64,000 bases of DNA from Eucommia ulmoides (GCA_016647705.1 CM028329.1:56251231-56315230); one strand, 5' to 3'. Counted from the stretch's first letter, positions 37,772-50,786 are shown. The notes: generated from the letters alone by a model not told the origin. Program-made: numbers and translations.

Positions 37772-39222
37772 TGGAAATGGTGGTGTGAAATTGATCAATT
37801 GCTTGCCACGTTGATCCCCACTCTTCTCGATCTCCCTGCCGGCCAGCTCAGCTCTCAAATGCACACATATATATATTTTTATTAAAAAAAAAAAAAATCT
37901 TTGGCTAAATTGCACTTTTCTCCCCCTATCTTCCATTAAGTCTTTATTTTAATCCAATTCATCTTTTAGGATTTTCTTAAATTGCATTTTGATACCTAAA
38001 GTTTTTATTCTAGAATTCGACTACAAGTTTTGCATCTCAAATTTAGAATAAATTTCCAAATTTGCAATTTGACCCAATTACCATTATTTTTTTTTTTACT
38101 TCAATTTTTTCCCAAAATTTTATAAATACTCTCAATTGAAATTAAAATGACGTACGTGCTAAATCGGGGTTTTACAGTGGCAATGGTTCGCGACGGATCA
38201 TTTCGGCGGTGGTGATGGTGGGGAAAAATTCCACGGACGGCGGACCACCTTGGTGATGGTAGGTCTTGAGGCCGAAAGAGAGAGAGGAGGAGGGAGGGGT
38301 GAGAAGAAAGCTGAAAATAAAAAATGTGAGGGAAGACTATATGATTTCCCCATTATATATACAAGGGTTTAAATTTTCATCAACTAACAGTCAAGGAACT
38401 AACCGTGTTTTAAAAAGTGACTAAATTAAAACACAACTATTTAAAATGACTCTTTACTTTAACATACTCTTAAATAAAGACTAAACATTAAAAAAATTAA
38501 AAATAGAAGGGGGTAAAAAGTAATTTACCGTATTCTAAAACATATCTAGAGTACTGTTGTAAAGTTTTTTGAATAGATCTAAAATATTTTAGAAACTTGT
38601 AGAAGTCTTAGAACTTTCTTTCCCGTGTCTTCTTATATGTACATGAGTAAGTCCTAAAATTATTGTATCTTACATTTTGAGAAAAAAAATTAACAGTAAT
38701 ATATATTTTGTTTTTGTCTCAATCAATTCTTCATGCTATTTAAAGTTGATTAAGTAATAACTTTTTTATATTTTCATTCACAAAAATATATAAATAATTA
38801 CTATAAAATTGAAAAATGCTACCGAAGTTTTAATGATGTATACTAACATGCCTGCTACTGTTAATTTCAAGTTTAGTTTAATTTTTATGTATAAATAATT
38901 TATGAAAGCTATCAATTTTAATATAATTTTGATTGACTATTAATTACAAGATAGTTATGATTTGCTATCCTATTTTAAAAATAAAATTTTAACAAGTTAA
39001 TCTTTCACTATGTGTAGATAGAGACACTCATGGATACCAAAAAAAAGAAGGAAAGATTTATTTATTTATTTATTTTTATTTTTTTTTCAGATTTTGTTAT
39101 GTGAAATGGGCCAAGTCCATAGTATTCGGCATGAATAAGGAAATCCCGAATGCTAAATGGTACTCACTCCATCACAAGCCTAATCCAAAGCCCAACACTG
39201 AAAAACCCTAAACAATAGCAGT
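37614..39222. repeat. Duplicated flank A, copy 3, including an LTR end
   Basis: 37614-38170 matches 25829-26374, the last 550 bp of the solo LTR (GCTCTGCTCCTCCGATTCTC to GGGGTTTTACAGTGGC). It then runs straight into flank A sequence (38176-38990). It therefore derives from the LTR-containing copy, not from copy 2. A deletion follows, and 38993-39222 resumes with the end of flank A (right hairpin arm, AAACCCTAAACAATAGCAGT). A (TA)n run lies at 37717-37769. Confidence 0.88.
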
Positions 39223-39290
39223 GGCACATCAGTAAATAACCCGATTTTCTGCTTCTATATATACTACACTGTCTCGACGAACCCTAGTAT
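39223..39290 (+). other. Short junction where RPL4 is missing
   Basis: Between flank A copy 3 and flank B copy 2 lie only about 68 bp, including CTTCTATATATACTACACTG and GACGAACCCTAGTA. In the other block the same flanks enclose RPL4. The TATA-like run and AACCCTAG resemble the RPL4 core promoter, so this may be a promoter stub left after the gene was deleted, or the older sequence. Confidence 0.5.
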
Positions 39291-40402
39291 TGGGGGGAGG
39301 GATTTTTTCCATTTGATTATATATATGATTACTTTTCATGGGTCGGAGGAGGATATATGATTACTTTTTATTTAGTCGTGGTAGGATTCATTTCATTCTT
39401 ATCTTTTAGTTTTAGTTTTCTTCTATATTTCTTATAGCGGAAACTGTTTGGGCTTGTCTTCGTGGCCATGGGTTATGTTGAATATCTTTTCAGAAGAACA
39501 ATTGATACGAACGACTAAGACGAATTCGGGTCAGAGTGTATTCATTTTAAAAATTTTGTAATATAGTTTTAATTTTTTATTCTATTTTACATATGTATAA
39601 GACTGTATGACAATAAATTCATCTTTTTACATTGTTATTGAAATCAATTCTTATTTTTATCATTTTATAAATATTAGAAATAATGTATTGATGCTTTTGG
39701 ATTAGATTTAATACATGTGATTTAGATCTAACCGTTATACAATCCACATTTATTGGAATCGATAAGGTTTAATAGAATGAATTATACTTAGAAATTGATT
39801 CACCATAAATTAGTAGAAATCGAATCTCGAAGATAGTCCTTACCAATTAAACAATCAATTAATCAATATATTTGATAAGATGAATTATACTTAGGGATTG
39901 GTTCACCATATATTAGAACCAATTATAGCTTATGCCGATTAAATAATAAAATTTTCATCATAATTTTTCTTGTCATTAAATTACTTTATTATACACAGAA
40001 TCAAAATAGATAAATGAGTAAACGACAGTAGGATAATTGAAAGACCGTTGCATCCTCGCAACCTGGTTATTTATCCTTTAGTATTTTAACTTAAGTATTA
40101 TATTTTCTAGTTTTTATTAAAAAACCAAAACCAATTATGATAAATTCAACTGACTAATAAGACAAAAATTGGTAATTACAGTTCAATCCATATAGTTCTA
40201 CACTTGTACTTAAGCACTATACTATGATAGTTAGCGCTTAAAATAAATATTAAATTTGAGCAATCAAGTCTCCACTAGCAAAGCCATTGTTTTTGTAGGT
40301 GCAATGGTGACTGCAACCCATGTGTTTGATATGGGCAGGGCCAGTGTCTGTGGAAGTTCTCACGGCAATGGTGGAAAAGGTGGCGGTGATGGTGGGTGTA
40401 CT
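39291..40402. repeat. Duplicated flank B, copy 2
   Basis: Collinear with 33775-34842, with a small insertion at about 39341-39390 (GGGTCGGAGGAGGATATATG). It ends GGTGGGTGTACTATT, where Gypsy integrase sequence takes over. Confidence 0.85.
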
Positions 40403-40403
40403 A

Positions 40404-41150
40404 TTTGAGCCATTGGTACGAAAGTATTCTATGACTCAAAAGGTGTACACACCTTATCATCCTCAAATTAATAGTCAAGTGGAGGTGTCTAATCAAGAAG
40501 TAAAATAGATATTAGAAAAAACGGGTATGTCCCAAATGGAATGATTTGTCAAAACGCTTGATTAATGCACTTTGGACGTACCGTACAGTCTACAAAAACT
40601 CCTATTGGTATGTCACCTTACCGATTGGTGTATGGAAAGGCGTGTTACTTCCTGTCGAGCTAGAGCACATAATGCTTATTAGGCTACGAGGGCATTGATT
40701 TTCGAGATAAAACGGGCAGAGGAAGAACGCAAGCTTCAACTTTCTAAGTTGGACAAGTTACAAAATGATGCCTTTAAAAATTCAAAAATTTATAAAGAGA
40801 GGACGAGAGTTTTTCATGATAATACCATTAATAGGAAGTCTTATCATCCCAATCAAAAAAGGTATGGTTGTTCGATTCAAAATTGAGACTTTTCCCAGAT
40901 AAACTTCGATCTAAGTGAGATAACCAATTCATGGTTGAAAGAGCATACCCCAGTACAGTAGTGGAGATCATCAACTTGAGAAACGGCAAAAACTTAAGGT
41001 TAACGGTCAAAGGTTAAAGCATATAGTGGGCTATGAGGAGCAGGGTGTCATTGAGACGGTCAAATTGGTTGGCCCAAATTATTCATGATGCCCCATCATA
41101 TCCGACTAAAGACGTTAAACCTAGCACTGAGTGGGAGACCACCCACTGTC
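40404..41150 (+). pseudogene. Ty3/Gypsy integrase C-terminal remnant (Athila/Tat-like)
   Basis: The degenerate frame reads YHPQINSQVEVSNQE (family: PYHPQTNGQVEVSNRE), then ALIFEIKRAEEERKLQL, KLQNDAFKNSKIYKERT and FHDN. This is the end of the integrase core and the start of the C-terminal part in Athila/Tat-type Gypsy elements. Stops (after QEVK and others) and frameshifts break it. Reverse transcriptase, RNase H and gag are absent, as is the catalytic D,D part of integrase. Confidence 0.85.
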
Positions 41151-41719
41151 ATTTTAGATTTCTTATTTTAATTTTTGTTTTTAATATTTGATTTGATGAG
41201 TTTCCTTTAGTACTGTGACATGCAAGTTTACAAGCATTCAGTTAGGCCATACAATTCAGTTACACAAGGTCTTATCTTTCCTTGCCTAATTAATTTTGTA
41301 CTTTTTTCATTGAGGACAATGCGAGATTTAGGTTTAGGAGGGATGAATACTTGTTTTCCTTTCTTTTATTATTTTATTTCACGCTTGAGTTTTATCAACC
41401 CATCTTGTGATAGCATGTCTGTCGAGTACAAACTTGAGTCTGCTAAATCATCATTGGAGCATAGAATTTGGATCTATCTATTGTACTGAGTTTCAATCTC
41501 AAGTTCACTTTGCTTTGGGATTTCACCAGAATTATTAGATCTAACTCAAAACATAGACGCGGGTCATGGGTTGTGCCGATTCGCGAGTTGTAGTGGTTTT
41601 TCTTCATTTTTGTCTTTTTAGCTATTTTCTTCATTATTTTTTGTCATTTATTTATTTCCAACTTTATTCCTACAAAAATAAAAATTGTGTTATTATTAAT
41701 TAAAATTTAATAAAAAGAT
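41151..41719 (+). other. 3' non-coding part of the Gypsy remnant
   Basis: ATTGAGGACAATGCGAGATT and TAGGTTTAGGAGGG (41309-41343) resemble the conserved untranslated stretch downstream of the polyprotein in Athila/Tat elements. No LTR was identified before the Copia fragment begins. Confidence 0.5.
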
Positions 41720-41968
41720 TAACAAAATCATAGAATAAGGGTAAAATTTTTATATAAAATTGAGAACGATCAGTGACTATCGATTGACCCCAAACATCGG
41801 AATAAATAATCATAAATGGAAGTGGACTTTTATTCAATCGTAATAGAAACAAAGCAAGATGGTTTTTTGCAAGTTCACAAGTATCACACTGAAAAACTAG
41901 AAACAACATCTGTAAATAATCTTTTGAGATATCCAAATGAAGCATGCCCAAACTATCGATGCCTCAAC
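41720..41968 (-). pseudogene. Copia element A, integrase start (minus strand)
   Basis: On the minus strand from 41968 the frame reads LRHR, stop, FGHASFGYLK, then FQCDTCELAKN and IYSDVWG. This is the zinc-binding HHCC region and the first catalytic aspartate of a Copia integrase. It joins directly to 48290 (minus strand IW just before LRHR) once the inserted Copia B is taken out. Downstream it decays and is lost at about 41720, so reverse transcriptase and RNase H are missing. Confidence 0.88.
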
Positions 41969-42467
41969 TGTTGGATTTTTCCTAAAAATCCTCAAGATCA
42001 TGGTTCATTCTTCCATCATTTTAGGAAGGTAGATCAACTTCCTCCAACCACCTTTGAATCCACGTCATGAATATCCTCTTCTTTTGTAGATCATGGCCAC
42101 CACTACAAGAGTGGGTTAAGTAGGTTACAAAAACGTAGATTCATGGATAGCTAACTGCCCACTACCTTTCTGCACTTCCAAAAACCGACTCTTTGATGGG
42201 AAGAGTCTATATAAAGGGGCTGTAGATGAGGTTTTGGTTTCCTAAGCCTACAATCTCATTTTCGAAACCATATACACCATCAAACCGAGATTGAAGAAGG
42301 TTAAGAAAAGCCTTAACCTAAAACCAATATTTTCCGTGATCTTGAGCAACCGAGAACATCAATGGCTGGAGGTACGCATTGACCCGTTCATTTTTTTATT
42401 TCTGCATTGATCTAATTGCTTATTTATATGCATGAGCACGTTTAGATCGTTAAAGTATTATCCCACA
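41969..42467 (+). repeat. Copia B left LTR
   Basis: Starts TGTTGGATTTTTCC, ends TATCCCACA. The following TCAACCATAT is also seen after the right LTR, so the 3' border could be up to 10 bp further; the target duplication favours this one. Confidence 0.85.
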
Positions 42468-42789
42468 TCAACCATATGTCATGAATGTTGATGACATTTT
42501 ATCACGTTTATGATTTATTAATAGCAAGTCAGTGTGCATTATTCATTGAAATTAATTATATGTTTAACATTTGTTAATTATTTTATATATAATATGGAAA
42601 CTAAATAATGCACATTCACTCGAGTCAATTTAAATTTTGGAGATACATGTGTTTATATTATTTATCATATTATTTTGTATGTATAATTTATTATTTTATT
42701 ATACATGCAATATTAAGTTGAATAATATTAGTACAGTGATGTTCAATTTGTGTTTATTGCTTATAGTTTATGCAATAAATTTGGACCAT

Positions 42790-43130
42790 TATTATTTAAT
42801 TTTGAGTGATCCATATAATTTTAATTAATTAAAGAGTAATCACAGCATCTTTAGTTAATTAGAATTATATATTAAGTATTAATGATCACATTATGATTAT
42901 TATGAATTATTTAATTTTTGAGTGATCTATATAATTTTAATTAATTAAAGAGTAACCACAACATCTTTAATTAATTAGAATTATATATTAAGTATTAAGG
43001 ATCACATTATGATAAAGTATGAATTATTTAATGTTGAGTGATCAGTATGATTTTAATTAATTAAAGAGTAGCCACAACATCTTTAATTAATTGAAATTAT
43101 ATATTAAGTATTAAAAATCACATTATGTCA
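42790..43130 (+). repeat. 116-bp tandem repeat, three copies, in the Copia B leader
   Basis: GAGTGATC starts copies at about 42804, 42920 and 43036. Each contains TTTTAATTAATTAAAGAGTA, CATCTTTA-TTAATT and TATATATTAAGTATTA. It lies in the untranslated leader between the left LTR and gag. Confidence 0.9.
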
Positions 43131-43447
43131 TTAATTGTGGTTAATCATACGTAATATAATATATCTTATTCCCACAGGAACTTTTTATTATATTTGCATG
43201 ATTAATTAGGATAAAATATCAAATTATATTTCTTAATTTACCCACAGGAATTAAGAAATGAACATAATTTGATAGCTTTATCATAAGGTTATAACTGAAT
43301 CTAATTGAATTAGAACTTTAGCCCATAGGCAAGTTTTATGTCACTAGATTCTTGAATTTTGGATCATAATTTACATTGGTAAAACATGATATAAGTTTAT
43401 AAGTCTCAATTTTAATTATAAGCATGTATGTTTAATTTTAAGCAAAC

Positions 43448-46400
43448 ATGCAACCTGCGAATTTCTCTGATATGAAATGTGATATTCCCGAATTGAGGGG
43501 TGATAACTATAAGGAGATAATTCTTCTTCAATTGGGGTGGATGAATATTAATTATGCTATAAGGATAGACGAACCAATCGTTACTCCGACCAGCACTCCA
43601 AATGAAATTGCTCTTTATAAACGTTGGGAGCGATCCAATCACCTCAGTGTGATGTTCATAAAGACCAAGATATCTGTTGGTATTCGTGGTTCTGTCGATC
43701 AGCATAACAAGGTCAAGGCGTTGCTGAAGGCTATTGATGAGCAGTTTGAGTCTTCAGATAAGGCGCTTGCTAGCAACCTGATTATGAAGTTCTCATCCCT
43801 GAGGCTCACTACTGTGAGAGGTGTGCGTGAGCACATCATGCAGATGAGGGATATTACGGCTCAACTGAAAACACTTGAGGTTGAGTTGTCTGATTCTTTT
43901 CTAGTGCACTATATTTTGAACACTCTTTTATAGCAATATGGACCCTTCAAAATATCCTACAACACACATAAGGATAAGTGGTCAATCAATGAACTTCTAA
44001 CCATGTGTGTTCAGGAGGAGGGAAGACTGTCAATAGAATTGAGAGAGAGTGTATTAATGGTAACGGAAGGAAAGAATCAGAGACAAGCCAAAAAGAAAGA
44101 AAAAGGTAAAATACCGCCCTAAGGTGGAATCGAGAAGGAATCCAAGTGTTTTTTCTGCAAGAAGAAATGACACATGAAAAATTATTGCACTAAATTCCAG
44201 AAATGGCTTGAGAAGAAAGGTAAATCAATCTCATTTGTTTGTTATGAATCTAATATGGTTGATGTTATTTATAACACATGGTGGATTGATTCTAGTTCTA
44301 CAATCCATGTTTCAAATACCTTGCAGGGTATGCGAAACCTAAGGAAGCCAATGCCAAGTGAGCAATGTATTTATTCATGAAACAAAATGCGTTCACATTC
44401 ACATGTGGAGGCCGTTGGAACATGCAGTTTAGTTTTAAGTAGTGGCTTTATTTTAAATTTAGAAAAGACCTTTTATATTTCAATTTTCTCTAGGAATTTG
44501 ATTTCAATTTCAAGACTTATGCTTTTGGGTTATTCCTTTAATTTTTATGAGACATCTTTCAGTTTGTTTTATAAATCTAATCTTATTGGATCTAGAACAT
44601 TGTCTGATGGTCCTTTCTCTATTGATTTACAAAATTATGCCACTAATAATGCTATGCATGTTCACGCTAGTATAAAACGATGTGTTATGAATGAAGAATC
44701 CTCTAGTTTGTGGCACCGGAGGAGATTGGGACATATCTCCATACAGAGAATTAAGAGATTAGTAAATGATGGAGTACTTAGTATTTTAGATTTTACTGAT
44801 TTTGAGACTTGTGTGGATTGCATTAAGGGAAAGCAGACCAACAAGTTCAAGAAAGGTGCAAAAAGGAGTACAGAAATATTAGAAATCATACATTCAGATA
44901 TCTGTTGTCCAGATATGGACATACATGGTCCAAAATATTTCATCTCTTTCATAGATGATTACTCACGATACATGTATATCTATTTGCTTCATAACAAGAA
45001 CGAAGCACTGGATGCATTTAAGATTTTTAAGGCTGAAGTAGAGAAGTAATGCGAAAAGCAAATTAAGATCGTGAGAACTGATAGAAATGGAGAATATTAT
45101 GGTAGATATACTGAGAATGAACAAGCACTTGGTCCATTTGCGAAGTTTCTTCAAGAGCATGGGATAGTTGCCCAATACACCATGCCTGGTTCCCCAAACC
45201 AGAATAGTGTGGCAGAAAGAAGAAACCGAACTTTAATGGACATAGTTAAGAGTATGCGTAGCAACTCCAAACTTCCTGAATTCTTGTGGACTGAAGCTCT
45301 TAAAACAGCAGTGTATATATTAAACCGAGTTCCAACCAAGGCTGTCCCAAAGTCGCCATTTGAATTATGGAAAGGTTGGAAACTGAGTTTGCGACATATA
45401 CGTGTTTGGGGATGTCCGTCTGAAGTAAGAGTTTACAACCCACAAGAGAAAAAACTGGACCCAAGGACTCTAAGTGGATATTTTATTGGATATGCCGAAA
45501 GATCCAAGGGATACAGATTCTATTGTCCATCTCATAGCACTAGGATTGTGGAGTCAAGAAATGCAAAGTTTCTTAAGAATGACTTGGTTAGTGGGAGTGA
45601 TAATTCTCAAGACATAGTTTATGAGAAAGATCATATTAATGCTCAACCGTCATGCTCAAGAGACAGATTGATTATCATTCACACCCCTCAAGTCCAAACG
45701 AGTGTTGGATAACCAATTGCAGAAACTCTACAAATTGCTGATAACGATCCAGTAGATCAAGTTGTTGATGAGGAACAACAAGAAATTGTTGATCAACCAG
45801 TTGAACAACAAGTTCCTCGAGAAGATAATGATACAACATTAAGAAGGTCTACTAGAATGAAGAAATCAGCAATATCTAGTGATAATGTTGTGTATCTACA
45901 AGAATTGGACTTTAACGTTGGAGCAAAAAATGATCCTAAAACGTTTTCACAAGCCATGAGTTGTAAAGAATCGAAACTGTGGTACGATACTATGAAAGAT
46001 GAGATGAATTCTATGGCATCAAACCGAGTCTGGGATCTCGTTGAGTTGCCTGATGGTGCAAAAGCTATTGGATGTAAATGGCTCTTCAAAACAAAGAAAG
46101 ACTCATTGGGCAACGTTGAAAGATATAAAGTAAGACTCGTTGCTAAAGGATTCACTCAAAAAGAAGGAATCGATTATAATAAGACTTTTTCTCCTGTGTC
46201 TAAGAAAATTTCTCTTCGTATCATTCTAGCATTAGTTGCACATTTTGACTTAAAGTTGCAACAAATGGATATGAAAACGGCCTTTCTCAATGGAGATCTA
46301 GAGGAAGAGGTTTACATGAAACAACCGGAAGGATTTTCCTCTAGTGGTGGTGAGCATTTGGTATGCAAGCTTAAGAAATCCATATATGGTTTAAAATAAA

Positions 46401-47503
46401 CTTCCCGTCAGTGGTATTTAAAGTTTCATAATGTTATCTCTTCATTTGGATTTGTGGAGAACATCATGGATCAATGTATATACCAGAAGGTCAGTAGGAG
46501 TGAGATTTGTTTTCTTATTCTGTATGTGGATGATATTTTACTTGCAACCAATGACAAGGGATTACTATATGAGGTAAAACAATTTCTCTCTGAAAACTTT
46601 GATATGAAGAATATGGGTAATGCATCTTATGTCATTGGCATTAAAATACATAGAGACAGATTTCGAGAAATTTTGGGTCTGTCTCAAGAGACCTATATTA
46701 ACAAAGTTTTAGAGAGATTTCGGATGAAAGATTGTTCACCAAGTATAGCTCCCATTGTGAAGGGTGACAGGTTTAATTTAAACCAGTGCCCGAAGAACGA
46801 TTTTGAGCGGGAACAAATAAAAAATATTCCTTATGCTTCTGTGGTTGGAAGCCTAATGTATGCTCAGATTTGCACTAGACCTGACATTGCATTTGTTGTT
46901 AGGATGTTGAGAAGATATCAGAGTAATCCAGGTATGGACCACCGGAGAGCTGCAAAGAAGGTACTGAGATACCTTCAAGGGACAAAAAACTACATGCTTA
47001 TGTATACACGGACTGAGAATTTGGAAGTGATTGGCTACTCTGATTCAGACTACGCTGGCTACATAGATTCACGAAAATCAACTTCAGGGTATGTTTTCAT
47101 GCTAGCTGGTGGAGCTGTATCTTGGAGAAGCCCAAAGCAGACATTGACTGCCACTTTCACTATAGAAGCTGAGTTCGTATCGTGTTTTGAGGCTACCTCG
47201 CATGGTGTATGGATGAAGAGTTTCATTTCTGGGCTTAGAATTATGGATTCGATTTCTAGGCTATTAAAGATATATTGTGACAATTTAGTTGCTGTTTTTA
47301 TGGCTAAGAATAATGAAAGTGGTAGTCGAAGTAAGCACATCGACATCAAGTATCTAGCCATAAGAGAACGTATTAAAAATAAGACAGTGGTCATTGAACA
47401 CGTTAGCACTGAATTGATGATTGCTGATCCTTTGACTAAAGGCATGCTACCATTGAAATTTAAGGATTATGTAGATAGGATGGGACTTAGTTCCTTTATG
47501 TGA
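43448..47503 (+). pseudogene. Copia B gag-pol polyprotein, interrupted by stops
   Basis: One reading frame of 1351 codons runs from ATG 43448 to TGA 47501, with seven in-frame stops (43931, 44120, 44168, 44378, 45047, 45710, 46397) and no frameshift. In order: UBN2-type gag (43448-44100); zinc knuckle CFFC...HMKNYC (44150-44190), with a stop inside it; protease, where the DSG motif is DSS; integrase zinc site (SLWHRRRLGH, CVDCIKGKQ) and core ([30 protein letters not shown]); reverse transcriptase (AIGCKWLFKTKKD, MDMKTAFLNGDLEEEVYMKQ, YVDDILLATND); RNase H (GYSDSDYAGYIDSRKSTSGY). Several stops are TAA where the family has glutamine (CAA), as in SIYGLK-stop-TSRQW. It is inactive now but only lightly eroded. 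Confidence 0.93.
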
Positions 47504-47784
47504 TTTTCGTTGTAAGAACGAATTTTTATGAAACTCTATTTGTGATGTTTTCTCGTATTTGATTTCTTATGTACACATTTATTTATTTAAGAAACATCAT
47601 TGAAGTTGGAACCTAGAATAAACATAAGGTTTATTTATTAAAGTTATATGGGCTATAATGCGAAACAAGGTACATTGTAATGCATGGAAGGCAATACTCG
47701 TTTTAGAGGACCTATCGCTATGATTCATGTATTTCGTTTCTTACTGTGATGAATGATGGAATATATATGGACCAAGTGGGCGAA

Positions 47785-48284
47785 TGTTGGATTTTTCCTA
47801 AAAAACCTCAAGATCATGATCTATTGTTCCATCATTTTAGGAAGGTGGATCAATTTCCTCCAACTACCTTTGAATCCACGTCATGAATATCCTCCTCTTT
47901 TGTAGATCATGGCCACCACTATAAGAGTGGATTAAGTGGGTTACAAAAATGAGGCTTCATGGATAGCTAACTACCCACTACCTTTCTGCACGTCCAAAAA
48001 TCGACTCTTTGATGGGAAGAGTCTATATAAAGGGGCTGTGGATGAGATTTTGGTTCCCTAAGCGTACAATCTCATTTTCGAAACCATATACACCATCAAA
48101 CCGAGATTGAAGAAGGTTTAGAAGAGCCTTAACCTAAAACCAATATTTCCCGTGATCTTGAGCAACCGAGAAAATCAATGGCTGGAGGTACGCATTGACC
48201 CGTTCATTTTTTTATTTCTGCATTGATCTAATTGCTTATTTTATATACATGAGCACGTTTAGATCGTTAAAGTATTATCCCACA
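47785..48284 (+). repeat. Copia B right LTR
   Basis: Starts TGTTGGATTTTTCC after the purine tract, ends TATCCCACA, and is followed by the TCAAC target duplication. Confidence 0.88.
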
Positions 48285-48291
48285 TCAACCA

Positions 48292-49640
48292 TATTTATTT
48301 TCTTTTTCTATCTTCAGAACTTCCCACTGCTATAACTTATCGTAGGCTTTCAATACTTTTTTATTCCAAGTCTAAGTGATATAATTTCCCCTTCTAATAC
48401 CACAACTAATCGTCGTCCTAGTTTTGATTTCCTTAAACACACATAAATCAAGCCAAAAAATTACAACACAAGATAAAGTAGTGGTTATTTGAGAAACTGA
48501 TAAAAAATTATAATCTAAAGATAGAACAACTAAGACTGAATCTAAATTTAATGTATTGGTGAAAATCAAAGATCCTTCCCCAAGAACTAGGTCGAAGTTC
48601 CATTTGTAGTACAGACAAACTTTTGGTTGAAGTGATTGAGTGGTGAGACCTATCTAGAATCATATGTCATGTGATCTGTTGCACCAGAATTAATTATCCA
48701 TGCATTAATCAAAATAAGTGATGAAATATTTAAAATCTTACCACCATTGTCTGCAGGTATTACCAATGCCGAGGCGTTGTGAGTGATTTCATCTTCTGTT
48801 TTTGTTTGAGCAATTGTTGTAGTAGAAGGCTTTCGGTAATTTTTCTTCACGCGACTCAAATCCCACCATTCTGGATAGCCCACCAATTCAAAACAACCAT
48901 TTTTTGTATGTTCAGTCTTATGGCAATAAGTGCATCTGTATGAAGACTTGTCAACACCCTTGGTTGTTCTACCAATGTTGGGTTGTGCTCGAGGTTGTTG
49001 ACCCTGATTAGAGCGATTCCAAGCCACCATGACACTAGGTTCATATGAACCTTTCAAGGTGATATTACGTACCACCTCCCGTCAAACTAATGAATAACAT
49101 TCCTCTAGGATTGCTATTGGGTCTTTTCTCAAAATCTCAGGTTGGATTGAATAAAATGGCTCATCCAATCCAGCGAGAAAGATATGAACTCTTAGTTGTT
49201 CAATAGACTGGCGGTAGGCTTTGAAATCATCTGGATCTTTCATAACCACCTTATCATGATGATCCAACTCTTGGAAGATTTCAGTTAATTCTTCATAATA
49301 CATAGAGAGGATTCACTCATTTTGTCTTGCAGAAAAAGCTTTTGGATTTAGAATAAACACCTACAATTTATCACTTCTATCATAGAATGATGTGGACAAG
49401 ACAGTCCAGATGTCAAAGGCAGTGGGTAAAAGTAAATAACACCTCATAATATTTGGAGACATAGATACCAATAGCTACCTCTTGATCTTCTGATTTTTAG
49501 CATACCATTTTTCATAGCCTTCATCAAATTCTGTAGGTGGCTTAGTTTTACCACGAATATATGAGATCTTGTCCATTTCAGCAATTTGCATTTTCATTAG
49601 TTGAGACCATATATCTTAATTTGATTCAGTGAGAATGATT
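48292..49640 (-). pseudogene. Copia element A gag-protease-GAG_pre-integrase (minus strand)
   Basis: Reading down the minus strand: gag from about 49640 (KWYAKNQKIKR, SMSPNIMRCYLLLPTAFDIW, VFILNPKAFSARQNE); 49303-49082 (YYEELTEIFQELDHHDKVVM, LRVHIFLAGLDEPF, EILRKDPIAILEECYSLV); zinc knuckle CTYCHKTEHTKNGC (about 48945-48905); protease AWIINSGATDHM (about 48690-48660), where the usual D of DSGAT is N; then 48569-48372 (LDSVLVVLSLDYNFLSVSQI, GCGIRRGNYIT-like), the linker before integrase. Stops and small shifts separate the parts. The order continues into 41968 on the far side of Copia B. The leader lies up to 50428 and beyond 59825. Confidence 0.9.
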
Positions 49641-50428
49641 CTAGCATTAAAATCGCATTCTGACTGAACTACAACTAGAAATTATATTTTTTCACTTTTT
49701 TTTTTCAATAATAAAAGAAAGACTCAAACAGTAAGCTGCTCTTTACCTCATAGAAGTTCTCGACCAAGCCCAGTTTATGGGCGGCTTAATACTTTTCCTC
49801 ACTGAAGTTCTCGACCCAAGCCCAACTTATGGGCGGCCCAATACGACTCTTGGGTACAGAGGAAATAGAGCCAAGAGACTTTATCGATTCAATCGAATGA
49901 ACAGTCGTCTCAAATCAATTAGTGCTTAGGAAATGATTGATAGGTTGAAAATACCTATCTATTTTCAAGTCGAATTTAGTAGTTTTCGAGTATTTTAGTA
50001 ATATTTTAAATTTTTTATGTTCGTTTTTATATAAATCAGGTGTAGGGACGTAAACGGCTGATAATCAAGAAAATCGGTAGAAAATCAATGGAAAAACGAT
50101 AAAGAGGATCAAAGAAAGAGCCAACAGCTTCACCACTACAGCGATCAGTAATAGCCAGTGCATAGCTATTCGGCCGGCAATCCTGCTGGAGTTCTTAATG
50201 AATCGGATCCACGCCGTTGATCACAATTACCAAACTATTGGTTCTGAGATTTGGACAACAACATGGTTGAGGTCTATACGATCAGATCTACGGAGAATCT
50301 GGTGGCTGGCTCTGTTCGTCGGCCCAAAACTCTGTGAATCAGTGGTGAAATGACCGAAATGGAGCCGCAAAGCTCTAGGCTAACGAAGGCGAGGTGGTTC
50401 TGGGTAGCAGCGGAAGCACTAGAGTGGC
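49641..50428 (-). other. Copia element A leader, interrupted by the Gypsy element
   Basis: Non-coding. 49757-49850 has a local duplication of about 55 bp (GAAGTTCTCGACC, AAGCCCA, TTATGGGCGGC). GTGGC at 50424-50428 is the left target duplication of the Gypsy element inserted here; the leader resumes at 59825. Confidence 0.65.
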
Positions 50429-50713
50429 TGTACGAACCCAATTTTTGTATACAAACAATTTTAGTCACATTTTAAAATATTTCAAAAATATCGGGGTGGA
50501 TTGCGATATTAATTGTGTAATTTAAAATTTTAAGGTCGAATTGTAAATTTCAAATGCATTAAAAGTAGAATATGAGTTTAATTAATATCCAAACTAAAAC
50601 GAAGGGGAGGAAAGTATAATTACACTATATATTATACATGTTATATATATATAGATAAAGAAATAAACGAGTGGCGGTGGAGAAATGGCCACATGGCCAG
50701 TTTTTAGAACCAT

Positions 50714-50786
<73 letters not shown>

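Larger units (their letters stand above)
41969..48284 (+). mobile_element. Copia element B, nearly complete, nested
   Basis: Two LTRs of about 500 bp (41969-42467 and 47785-48284) begin TGTTGGATTTTTCCTAAAAA and end TATTATCCCACA, similar at roughly 95% by eye. TCAAC flanks both sides (41964-41968 and 48285-48289). Removing the element restores the conserved I-W-L-x-H-R run of the host Copia A integrase, which supports these borders. The interior holds a repeat-bearing leader and one gag-pol frame. The purine tract CCAAGTGGGCGAA precedes the right LTR. About 6.3 kb. Confidence 0.93.

Noticed and set aside
47785..48294. Copia B LTR ending at ...CAACCATAT instead of ...CCCACA
   Set aside because: The longer border leaves no target duplication and removes the conserved IW codons from the host integrase, although the 10 bp shared after both LTRs is unexplained.
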